Part shown: positions 33,759 through 42,059 of the stretch, piece after piece
Layout of the letters: each line of letters begins with the position of its first letter
Numbering within the stretch: the stretch's first letter is position 1
Origin: Hymenobacter lapidiphilus
GTDB lineage: Bacteria > Bacteroidota > Bacteroidia > Cytophagales > Hymenobacteraceae
Direction: 5' to 3'
Assembly (NCBI RefSeq): GCF_003417065.2
Contig: NZ_QVLT01000009.1
Coordinates: 1-64,000, forward strand
DNA: 64,000 nt
Position numbers and translations under genes: made by a program
The notes under the pieces: generated by a model
Database searches by the model: none
Told to the model about the DNA's origin: nothing
Seen by the model: the letters and a program-made list of their open reading frames with translations, nothing else

Positions 33759-36700
33759 TTAAAACTCCTTGACGTTGTCATCAAGCCGTCGGTCAATAAT
33801 CATGTTATAGGGGTCGACGGCTACGGAGGCTGGTTTTTTAGTTACCACGAAGCTCAACTTGTTGTCGCCTGGGCGCAGGCGGCGCTTTACCAGCAGCAGC
33901 GGGGCCACGGGCTTTTTGTCCTTGCCTAGCTCGGGGAAGATGGCCACTGGCAGCGCGTCGCGCGATTGGTCGGCGGGGCGCTGGTTGCCGAGGCTATCGG
34001 CGTAGAACTTGGCCGATTTCACCGTGAAGTCGACCTGGTACCGGCCGTTGGGCAGCTTCTTGCTGGTGGCAGCCGTCACGCGGTTATCAAACAGCGTGAT
34101 GCGCTCAAACTGGTCGGTGATGTAGGGCTGGAGCGAGTCGGGCGCGGCCCGGCGCAGGTAGCCGATGAATTCGGGCGAGTTGGTGTAGGGCGGCGGCTGA
34201 TAGGCCACGGCGGCCACGTATTTTTTCAGTGCGGCGTTGAGGACTGACTCGCCCATGTAATCCTGCAGCGCATACATCACCACCGAGCCCTTGCGGTAGT
34301 GAATGTACTGCTGGTTTTCGACCAGCGCCAGCGGCACTTCCTTCTTCTGCTCAAAAGCGCGGCCTTGCAGGTAGCGGTTCATATCAAGCTTCAAAAAGCG
34401 CTGCATCGCCGAAGGGCCGTTGTGGTGGCGGAGCACCATCAGGGCCGTGTATTCGGCCAGGGCCTCCGACATGAGCGTGCTGCCCTGCACCGCGCCGCCC
34501 ACTACCTGGTGGCCCCACCACTGGTGGGCTACCTCGTGGGCCGTCACGTAGTAGGGCATGTTCAGGTCTTCCGGGTCGTTGTCGTCCACGTCGGCCACGA
34601 AGCCAATGGCCTCGGAGAACGGAATGGTGTTGGCGAAGCTCTGGGCAAAAGAATTGTACTGCGGGAATTCCAGGATGCGTACCTGCCGGTGCTGGTAGGG
34701 CGAAAAGTTCTTGGAGCAGTACGCCAGCGCGTCCCTGGCACCCTCAGCCATGCGCTTGAGGTTGTACTCGTGGCCCGGTTGGTAGTAGATTACGATTGGG
34801 ATACTGCGGCGGCCTGCGGTATCCACCCACTCGGATTTGTACTGCTGGTAGCGGGCCGAGAGGAAGGTGTAGAAGTTTTTCATGGGCCGGTCCATCACGT
34901 AGGTGAAGTAGCGGCGGCCGTCCTTCACCCACTCCTTTTGGAGGTAGCCGGGGGCCACGGCGGTCTGGTCGGCTTCGGTGCTGACGGTGGTCTGGAAGCG
35001 TATCCAGTCGGCATCGGTGCCGATGTAGGTATTCTGGCGGGCCTTGAGGTCGTCGACCTTGGCCATGCGGGGCTTGGGTTTCAGGCCGTAGTTTTTGCGG
35101 TCCTGGTCGCCGCTTATTTCGGCTTCGTCGCGATAGCCCAGGCCGGGCAGGTAGCCGTTGTTGATGAAGGTGCCGTTGTACACGATGTCCGTGTTGGAGC
35201 CCGCGTTCGGGAAGCCGCGCTCCTGATAAAACAAGTCCATGCTGAGGGCCAGCGAGTCGCCGGGCGCCAGGGGCCGGATCAGGCGGTAGATGCGGAAGCC
35301 AAAGGTGGTATCGTTCAGGGCCAGCGTGGCCTGGCCGGGCGCGCCCAGCGCGAGGCTGCGCACGCGCGGGTTCCGCTCGATGGGCAGGCTCACAATCACC
35401 GAATCCAGAGGCTGCTGGCGTTTGTTCACCAGCATAAACTCGCCCCGGAACCGCACGGCGCGGGTGCTGGGGAAAATCTCCGTGTTCAGGTTCACCGCCG
35501 TGATGCGGGGCTGGGGCACGTCTTTGTAGCGGCGGTATTGCTGCTCGTAGGCCAGCTGCTGCTTTTCGCCGGCCTTGGGGCTGAGGTACTTGTTCAGCAC
35601 GTTGGTGTTATAGAAAATATAGGCCCCGGCGCCCAGGCTCACGAGCAGGCCCAGCGCCAGCGTGGCGCTGCTGCCGGTGCTCCAGCGGCGGCGGGCTTCG
35701 CGCAGGCGGCCGGTGGTGTCAGTGCCGCGCACCCAGAGCAGCGTGGCGGCCAGCACCAGTAGCAGGGCCACGCCCACCCACAGCAGCTTGGTCCACCAGA
35801 AGGCGGGCAAAAAGTGGCCGTAGCCGTTCATGGCCGAGTACGGGCCCGGCGAGATGCCCCCGCCGAAATCGAACAAGCGGTGGCCCAGGCCGATTTGCGG
35901 CCGGAACTGGTCGGCCAGGTAGTACACTACGATGACGGCAAAGCCCAGGTACTTGTTGTTCACCACCACCTGCGTCACCATCGCCAGTACGCAGAGCAGC
36001 AGCAGGTAAGGCAGCTGGTAGAGAAACAGCGCCTGCACGTACAGGCCGATTTCGTAGTTGAAATAGCCTTTGAAAGTCTGAATAATGAGGCCGCACACCA
36101 TAACCACGGCCATGAGCACCACCTGCACCAGCCAGAGCGCGGCCAGCTTGCTCAGAAACGGCACCCAGTTGGGGATGGGCACGGCATCGGCAATCTGGGC
36201 CACGCCGGCCTGCCGCTCGCGCCAGACAAGCTCGCCGCTGTAGAAGATGATGATGGCGAACAGGAACAGAAAAAATGGCCCGCTGGCGATGGTCAGGTAC
36301 TGGTTGGTAACCGGAAACGTGGGGGTGTCGAACGTTTTGCCGGCTTGGGAGGCGGTGGCCAGCAGCACGATAACGCCCGCGCCCGCAATGGCCGCGAAGT
36401 AGCGGCTGCGTACAATGCCGCGAAACTCCAGCTTCGTCAGGCTCCACCACTGGCTCAGGCTGAGGCCCCGGGAAAACACCTGCGTCACGCGGGGCAGCAG
36501 GCGCAGCCCGCCGGCTACTCCCTGGCCGCGTAACCCCACCCCCAGCCCCTCCCCGGCGGGGAGGGGAGCCAGATTAGAATCGTTGAACGCACCCCTCCCC
36601 ATCGGGGAGGGGCCGGGGGTGGGGTTGCGCACCTTTTTCGACACCTTTTCCGAAGCCAGGGCCGAAAACCTGAACCGCGCGTAGCAAAACGCCAGCAGCG

Positions 36701-37481
36701 CCAGCCCGAAGCTCAGCCACACCGCGCGGTTGAGCAGCAGGTAACTGGACATGGGCACCAGCAGCGTGTTCTTTTCCGGCGCCGTGAGGTAGCGCGTGGT
36801 GAAGTTCAGGGCCGCGATACCAAAGGCATCCAGGGCCGCCACCAGGTGCTCGTTTTTGAGGTCGCGGATGTAGGCATTGGCCACCAGGTAGCCCACCAGC
36901 AGGAGTACGGCCCCAATGTAGGTGCTCAGGATGTTGCGCGTGAGCGTGGCCGTGGTGAAGAAAATGGCGCCCGTAAACAGCAGGTTGGGCAGCACCAGCG
37001 TGAGGTAGGGCCAGATATAAGTACCCAGCGGCGTGCTGGCCAGAAATCGGTCGTGCTCCATCCAGGGCATGATGCCCGCCAACCCGGCACCCAGGCCCAG
37101 TCCGGTGAATACGAGCACCGCAATCAGATACGACCCCAGAAAGCGCCCGCCCAGGTAACCGAACTTGCTAATGGGCGTGGTGTAGAACAACGGGTGAGTG
37201 CGGTATTCAAAGTCGCGGTACACGGGGTTGCCCATGAGCGAGGAGGCGATGATGACGCCGAACACGCTCAGCACCGTGATGGTGATGGCCACCGAAAACG
37301 GGGAGTTGATTTTTACCGCCTGCCCGTCGCCGCCGATGGTCACATCGGTGCCCGGCCCAAAGCCGCCGCCCGCCGCCGTGACCAGCAGAAACGCGAGGAT
37401 AAATAAAATGGCAAAGTAAATCCAGGTAGCCGGCCGCTTCAGCCGGTATTTCAGTTCGAAGAGCAGTATAGGAAGGAACAT
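33759..37481 (-). CDS. ABC-2 permease fused to M1 aminopeptidase
   Basis: The 1240-residue protein has two sets of about six membrane helices (residues about 10-275 and 350-600), then one further helix (LALGLLVSLGAGAYIFYNTN) and a large extracytoplasmic M1 peptidase domain. The zinc site is VTAHEVAHQWWGHQ with the third ligand in SEALAEYTALM. The fusion is known in Bacteroidota; substrate is unknown. Between the two helix sets the sequence NPTPGPSPMGRGAFNDSN and PLPAGEGLGVGL is encoded by a GC-rich palindrome in frame (36532-36626), which looks like a mobile repeat insertion. The ATPase gene follows in the opposite direction of coordinates (37550-38452, upstream on this strand). Confidence 0.9.
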   Translation of the reverse strand: MFLPILLFELKYRLKRPATWIYFAILFILAFLLVTAAGGGFGPGTDVTIGGDGQAVKINSPFSVAITITVLSVFGVIIASSLMGNPVYRDFEYRTHPLFYTTPISKFGYLGGRFLGSYLIAVLVFTGLGLGAGLAGIMPWMEHDRFLASTPLGTYIWPYLTLVLPNLLFTGAIFFTTATLTRNILSTYIGAVLLLVGYLVANAYIRDLKNEHLVAALDAFGIAALNFTTRYLTAPEKNTLLVPMSSYLLLNRAVWLSFGLALLAFCYARFRFSALASEKVSKKVRNPTPGPSPMGRGAFNDSNLAPLPAGEGLGVGLRGQGVAGGLRLLPRVTQVFSRGLSLSQWWSLTKLEFRGIVRSRYFAAIAGAGVIVLLATASQAGKTFDTPTFPVTNQYLTIASGPFFLFLFAIIIFYSGELVWRERQAGVAQIADAVPIPNWVPFLSKLAALWLVQVVLMAVVMVCGLIIQTFKGYFNYEIGLYVQALFLYQLPYLLLLCVLAMVTQVVVNNKYLGFAVIVVYYLADQFRPQIGLGHRLFDFGGGISPGPYSAMNGYGHFLPAFWWTKLLWVGVALLLVLAATLLWVRGTDTTGRLREARRRWSTGSSATLALGLLVSLGAGAYIFYNTNVLNKYLSPKAGEKQQLAYEQQYRRYKDVPQPRITAVNLNTEIFPSTRAVRFRGEFMLVNKRQQPLDSVIVSLPIERNPRVRSLALGAPGQATLALNDTTFGFRIYRLIRPLAPGDSLALSMDLFYQERGFPNAGSNTDIVYNGTFINNGYLPGLGYRDEAEISGDQDRKNYGLKPKPRMAKVDDLKARQNTYIGTDADWIRFQTTVSTEADQTAVAPGYLQKEWVKDGRRYFTYVMDRPMKNFYTFLSARYQQYKSEWVDTAGRRSIPIVIYYQPGHEYNLKRMAEGARDALAYCSKNFSPYQHRQVRILEFPQYNSFAQSFANTIPFSEAIGFVADVDDNDPEDLNMPYYVTAHEVAHQWWGHQVVGGAVQGSTLMSEALAEYTALMVLRHHNGPSAMQRFLKLDMNRYLQGRAFEQKKEVPLALVENQQYIHYRKGSVVMYALQDYMGESVLNAALKKYVAAVAYQPPPYTNSPEFIGYLRRAAPDSLQPYITDQFERITLFDNRVTAATSKKLPNGRYQVDFTVKSAKFYADSLGNQRPADQSRDALPVAIFPELGKDKKPVAPLLLVKRRLRPGDNKLSFVVTKKPASVAVDPYNMIIDRRLDDNVKEF
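36532..36626. repeat. Palindromic repeat inserted in a coding region
   Basis: AACCCCACCCCCAGCCCCTC and GAGGGGCCGGGGGTGGGGTT are near-inverse ends, with inner CCCCGGCGGGGAGGGG and CCCCTCCCCATCGGGG. It is translated without a stop as a linker between the two permease halves of the M1 fusion protein. Confidence 0.85.
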
Positions 37482-37549
37482 GGTTTCGAGTAAAAATTAT
37501 GAATTAAAAATTAAAAATGAGGTGGACGCAAGCCGCCCAGCGAAGCTCA

Positions 37550-38452
37550 TTAGGCCATGACGGGGCCATTTTTAATTCTCGATTCATAATTTTTAATCTC
37601 CGAAAAATATACGTCCTCCAAATCCGGATTTACGGCCTCAAAGCCACTGTCCGGCGCGGAATCGGCCATGACGTGCACCACGGTTTTGCCCGCGAACAGG
37701 CGTGAGCTGATCACCTGCTGCGCGGCTTGCAGGGCCGGCAGCTCGGCCTTTTCAATCAGCTTGCGCCAGATTTTCCCTTTCAGGCTGTTCATCACCGAAA
37801 GCGGGTCGCCGGTGAGCAGCACTTCGCCTTTGTTGATGATGGCCATGTGGCGGCACAGGTCCGATACGTCGCTGACAATGTGCGTACTGAGGATGACCAC
37901 CAGGTTCTCCCCAATCTCCGAAAGCAGGTTGTGGAAGCGGTTGCGTTCCTGCGGGTCGAGGCCGGCGGTGGGCTCGTCCACGATGATGAGTTTGGGGTTG
38001 CCGAGCAGGGCCTGAGCGATGCCGAAGCGCTGCTTCATGCCGCCGGAGTAGCCGCCCACGTGCTTTTTGCGCACGTCGTAGAGGTTGGTCTGGTGCAGCA
38101 GGGCGGCCACCATCTCCTTGCGCTCCTTGCCGTTGGCAATGCCCTTGAGGGTGGCGAAATGGTCGAGCAGCTCCTCGGCGCTCACGCTGGGGTACACGCC
38201 AAATTCCTGGGGCAGGTAGCCCAGCACGCGGCGCACGGCTTCTTTGTTGTGCAGCACGTCGATATCGTCGAGCGTGATGGAGCCAGTGTCGGCGTCCTGC
38301 AGCGTGGCGATGGTGCGCATCAGGCTGGATTTGCCCGCCCCGTTGGGCCCGAGCAGGCCAAACATGCCGTTGGGAATTTCCAGGCTCACGTTTTTGAGCG
38401 CCTGCGTGCCGTTGGGGTAGGCTTTGGAGAGGTTGGTAATGGAAAGGGCCAT
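37550..38452 (-). CDS. ABC transporter ATP-binding protein
   Basis: The 300-residue protein from ATG 38452 (MALSITNLSKAYPNGTQALK) has Walker A GPNGAGKSS, Q-loop YLPQEFGVYP, signature YSGGMKQR, Walker B LIIVDEP and switch STHIVSD. It energises the permease/M1 protein encoded next (68 bp gap). Longer frames upstream to 38965 have no conserved start, so I reject them. The C-terminal extension (240-300) ends FSEIKNYESRIKNG, partly encoded by an AT-rich repeat that recurs inverted at 37494-37520. Confidence 0.93.
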   Translation of the reverse strand: MALSITNLSKAYPNGTQALKNVSLEIPNGMFGLLGPNGAGKSSLMRTIATLQDADTGSITLDDIDVLHNKEAVRRVLGYLPQEFGVYPSVSAEELLDHFATLKGIANGKERKEMVAALLHQTNLYDVRKKHVGGYSGGMKQRFGIAQALLGNPKLIIVDEPTAGLDPQERNRFHNLLSEIGENLVVILSTHIVSDVSDLCRHMAIINKGEVLLTGDPLSVMNSLKGKIWRKLIEKAELPALQAAQQVISSRLFAGKTVVHVMADSAPDSGFEAVNPDLEDVYFSEIKNYESRIKNGPVMA

Positions 38453-39086
38453 GTCAACAGAGAAAAAGGCGTTTAATAAAGACGAGATGTAACTGAATCG
38501 GAGAATAGCCGCGGGCATTACAAGCCAGTATCCGGGCCTGTGATGCAAAACCTCAACAGGCAGTTGCTTGGAACCGAAAATCCGCTGGTTATTAGTTCTT
38601 TCGGTATTTCGTCCCGGCGGCTTCAAGGGTAATGCCCCAGCCCCGGGCCCACGCTTCACCCGGGCTTTGGTGGCAAAGCATGCCGGCCCGTGCAGCAGAT
38701 TTTCCCAGACCAGAAGTCGCCGTGCAGGGGTTTTTTGCCGTTTTCTTAAACCGAATGATGGCATCAGCGACAAAGGGTGTCTTCGGCCCGCTACCCCAAT
38801 AGGTCCGGTAGTGCCCCCTTTTCTACCGAACTCCGTCCATCGTACCGGGTAGTGCGCGTCCACCAACGCTATCCAGGTTTGCCAGTCTGAGCGGCAGGCT
38901 TCTAAAACATAGATGTCGCGCAACAACCCATCTATGCAATAGACGCCTTGGCGCCCTGGCTCCATTTCACAGCAGTGACATTGGTTAAAAGTTGGGTCCA
39001 GCAGTCAATTGAGCGTTGGGGTGGTTTTTCCGTCAGACCACCAGCCCCAGCGCCTCCAGTGCCTCCAGTGCCTCCAGTGCTCCGGC
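38453..39086. other. Intergenic region with possible ORF remnant
   Basis: There is no convincing gene in these 634 bp. On the minus strand, 38941-38813 reads YCIDGLLRDIYVLEACRSDW, QTWIALVDAHYPVRWTEFGR, which has protein-like composition and could be a fragment of an unknown gene; no start signal or intact end is visible. Confidence 0.35.
39052..39078. repeat. Nine-base tandem repeat
   Basis: Three perfect copies of GCCTCCAGT, just after the stop codon of the minus-strand serine hydrolase. Confidence 0.9.
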
Positions 39087-40573
39087 TCACGGCTGCTGGA
39101 GGTACTCCGTTGCCGTGCGGTTCTGGGGGTTCAGCTGCAGGGCACGTGTGTAGTGCCGGGAGGCCAGCTTCCGGTTACCCAGCGCGGCGTAAGTTTCGGC
39201 CAGGCTGTCGTAGGTATTGGCGCTGGTAGGGTAGAGGCGCACATTGAGCTGAAATACGGACAGCGCGTCGGTCAGCTGGCCCTGCTCGATCAGCGAGTAG
39301 CCCCAGGCATTGATGGCATCTTCGGGTAGGGCATAGACCGGGTCGCGGCGGCGAGCCTTCTTCACTTCCTCCTCCAAGTGCGAAAAGCCCCGCTGGCGCA
39401 CGGTGCGGTGCAGCGCGCGCAGGGTGGGCGGCAAGCCGAAGCCGTCAGCCACCCGCATGTCAGGCAGGTAACAGGCGGCCAGCGCGTCCACGAACCGCTC
39501 CGGGTTGGCGCCCTGCAAGTTGGTCAGCACTACGATGGCCAGCTCGTCCTGGGGGTAAAGAAATACGGCAGAGCGGCCGCCGCCCACAGGCGCCACGGCC
39601 GGGTGTTCGGGCCGCGAAACGGTGGGCCAGCCCAAGGCATAGCCGGTAAGCTTGCCGCCGAAGCCGCGCTGCGAGCCGTCGGTGAGAAGTCCGGGCGTCC
39701 AGAGCGTCAGAAGACTCTGAGGCTGCAGCAGCTTGCCTTGCTGCAGGGCAACCAACCAGTTGGCTATTTCCTTCGCCGTGGAACTCATGCCTGCAGCCGG
39801 GCGCAGGGAGGGCGGAAACACTTCGAACAGGTTGCGCAGCTGCGGGCTCCGGTGCCGCTGCCCGTCCACGTACTGGGTGTAGGTGTAGCCGCGGGCGCCG
39901 CGGGTCAGCACGTCGTGGGCGTCACCGATGCTGGTACGGGACATGCCCACCACCTCAAGCTGCCGCTGCTGGATAAACTGGGCAAAGGGCTGGCTGCTGA
40001 GCTTGTCGATGAGGCGACCCAGTAGCAGGTAGTTGGTTTGGTTGTAAGCGAATTGCTGACCGGCCGGGAAGTCCAGCGGTTGGGTTTGCACCTGGGTCCA
40101 GGCGGCTTTTTCATTATTTTCTGTTACCAGAGCGTCCTCGGGCAGGATGTCAGGCAGGCCGGAGGTGTGGGTGAGCAGCTGCCGAACGGTGACCGGGTGC
40201 CAGGTAGCGGGCAGTTCGGGCAGGTAGCGCCCAACTGGCGCAGTCAGGTCGAGCTGGCCGGCTTCTACCAATTGCATTGCGGCCACGCCCACGAAAGCCT
40301 TGGTAATGGAGTTAAGAAAAAAGGGGGTTTGCGTGGTTACCGGCACCGAATCCTGCACGTTGGCTAAGCCATAGTTGCCCAGCTTAATAAGCTGCCATGG
40401 CGCACTACGGCTAGCTGCACCCCCGGAATGCGCAGCTGCCGCATAGCCCGTTGCACCAGTAGATCGACGCTATCGGGAGCGGATTGGGCCTGAGTAGCCG
40501 AGCTGATGCCGAGTAGGAGCAGCAGCGCTGCGCCCGTAGTGCGCAGCCGGAAGAGATATCGGGACTTTTTCAT
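39087..40573 (-). pseudogene. Beta-lactamase-fold serine hydrolase, frameshifted
   Basis: From ATG 40573 (MKKSRYLFRL) the first frame has a signal peptide (ALLLLLGISSATQAQ) and IPGVQLAVVRHG, then stops at 40364. The other frame has KLGNYGLANVQDSVPV, the SxxK motif SITKAF, TSGLPDILPED, and GYALGWPTVSRPEH. The C-terminal 120 residues are TPR-like (INAWGYSLIEQGQLTDALSV). The second motif is FAYNQTNY, with Gln where YxN usually has Asn. The span is 1487 nt (3n+2): one A missing in GGCAGCTT near 40400 (GGCAAGCTT gives HGKLIKLG). It is a predicted periplasmic S12-type peptidase or esterase, not a proven beta-lactamase. Confidence 0.8.
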
Positions 40574-40661
40574 AGGGAGTAAAGAGAGCAAACAAGGAAG
40601 AATACAGGGCCCCGCCTAAACTCGCAGCAGCTAAGCATAGCGAATAGCAAATTGGGATGCC

Positions 40662-40691
40662 CAAATTTACATATAGATCCTTGTTATGCAA
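40662..40691 (-). promoter_or_regulatory. Full -33/-7 promoter for serine hydrolase
   Basis: On the minus strand TTG (40691-40689), a 19-base spacer and TAAATTTG (40669-40662) match the Bacteroidota housekeeping promoter in both boxes and spacing. It lies about 90 bp before ATG 40573. Confidence 0.75.
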
Positions 40692-40789
40692 GGTAGTGTT
40701 AAAAAACAATTTCCTTCCTGTATAATACATTCCATTCGGGGCTCACGTGCCCTTTTTTAGGTAAACTTTTAACCCAGCCCTACTGAGGT

Positions 40790-41294
40790 GGTCTCGCTGT
40801 ATTGTCCCACAGAGTGCTGGAGTATTTGCCGGGCTGTAATCGCGCTGCTGGCCGCCGAGCTCGACCTTCTCCTTATCAAACCAACCATCGCCAAGCAGGG
40901 CGGGGCCCTCGGCCGGGCATCATAGGCAATGGCCGGCGCACGTCCTTTACCTGCCCCCGATTGCCACGGCGCCTTTACCCAGCTCATCGAGGGCAAGCTG
41001 ATTCGCTACCGCTGCCATACCGGCCATGCCTACACCATCAGCGCGCTGCTGAGCGAAGTTACCGGGTCGGTCGAAAGCATGCTCTACCAGCTCATGCGGG
41101 GGCTGGAAGAAATCAAAAGGCGACTCCACAACCTGGGGATGCACTTTATGGCCCAGCAGCAGCTCGAAGTGACCGAGCTGTTTTTCCAAAAAACCGACCA
41201 GACTGGCCAGCAGGCCCGCGTAGTCCACGAATCTATCCTGCAGCAGGAAGCCCTCAGCGGCAACCCGCAATTTGAGCACAAGAAACTGAGCTAA
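40790..41294 (+). pseudogene. CheB-type methylesterase, C-terminal remnant
   Basis: Only the tail of a CheB-like protein is present: DCHGAFTQLIEGKLIRYRCH, TGHAYTISALLSEVTGSVES, MLYQLMRGLEEIKRRLHNLG, and FFQKTDQTGQQARVVHESIL. The Zn-ribbon-like start (expected TCPDCHG) is split between frames at 40958-40962 by an apparent extra C in a run of five. Upstream 40790-40928 keeps scattered matches (HRVLEYLPG) with frame changes and a stop. The catalytic SxTxH domain is missing. An intact frame from ATG 40929 (121 residues) could still be translated. Confidence 0.55.
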
Positions 41295-41387
41295 ATTGCT
41301 GATTTATATAACATTAATTGGCGTAACCAGAGCAGTCAAGTTCATCTGGCGCCCACGTTGCCGAACCATGACGCTTCCTGCACGCGC

Positions 41388-41810
41388 TTAGCCTACTAAA
41401 AACTGGCGCTGATAATGCAGCTTAAGAATGAGGTCAACCTTGTCTCTGGTGAGGGGCTTGCTCACGAGCCCGGCAATGGGTAGCGCTTCGATGCGGCCCA
41501 GGTCGTGCGAGCTCATCGACGCGGTGTGCATTACGATGACCACGGCCTGCTTTTGGGCCAGGGGCAGCTGCTGGTAGGCTTCCACGAACGCCATGCCGTC
41601 CATGCCGGGCATCTTCACGTCGAGCAGCACCAGTACGGGGCTGCTGGGGTTAGCGTTGGCGCTCAACTCCTTGAGGGCCGCAAAAGCCTGTTCGCCGTCA
41701 TTGGCCGACAGGTACTGGTCGGCCACACCGAGTTCTTTCAGCAGGCGTTCGTTGAGGTGGTTGGTAGCCGGATCGTCGTCGACTAGCAAAACGCTGGATA
41801 GTTTTATCAT
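41388..41810 (-). CDS. Single-domain response regulator
   Basis: The 140-residue receiver has acidic residues VDDDP, phospho-acceptor in VLVLLDVKMPGMDG, Thr in MHTAS and Lys in SKPLTRD. It has no output domain, as in CheY-like relays. It probably works with nearby PAS kinases in a phosphorelay. The 250 bp to the next kinase gene hold no gene that I can see. Confidence 0.9.
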   Translation of the reverse strand: MIKLSSVLLVDDDPATNHLNERLLKELGVADQYLSANDGEQAFAALKELSANANPSSPVLVLLDVKMPGMDGMAFVEAYQQLPLAQKQAVVIVMHTASMSSHDLGRIEALPIAGLVSKPLTRDKVDLILKLHYQRQFLVG

Positions 41811-42059
41811 GTTACAGAGGAGCTTTCAATCAGCAACAAAACCAGGGCTCCGAAAGATTTCGGGCTGCCCGTTGGCTCACAAAAATACGATGTAAGCAGC
41901 AGAAACCGGCTGCTAAAACGCGGTAGGCAACGTTATGCTAAGCAGGCCAGCTGCTGTTATTCGTAAAAGTCCGGGGCTAGCGGGGTGTTTTTGGTGAAGG
42001 CTAGGCCAACGGCTTTGCGTCGGAAAGCACGATAGGACATAAGCAGAACTAAGAAAGGG

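Noticed and set aside
34299..35762. 487-residue plus-strand open frame
   Set aside because: It lies opposite the conserved M1 peptidase and permease parts and is rich in His, Arg and Val without any motif.
39087..40573. Antibiotic-resistance beta-lactamase
   Set aside because: The protein has the SxxK fold but a YNQ second motif and a TPR-like tail, which fits S12-type peptidases or esterases; there is also a frameshift.
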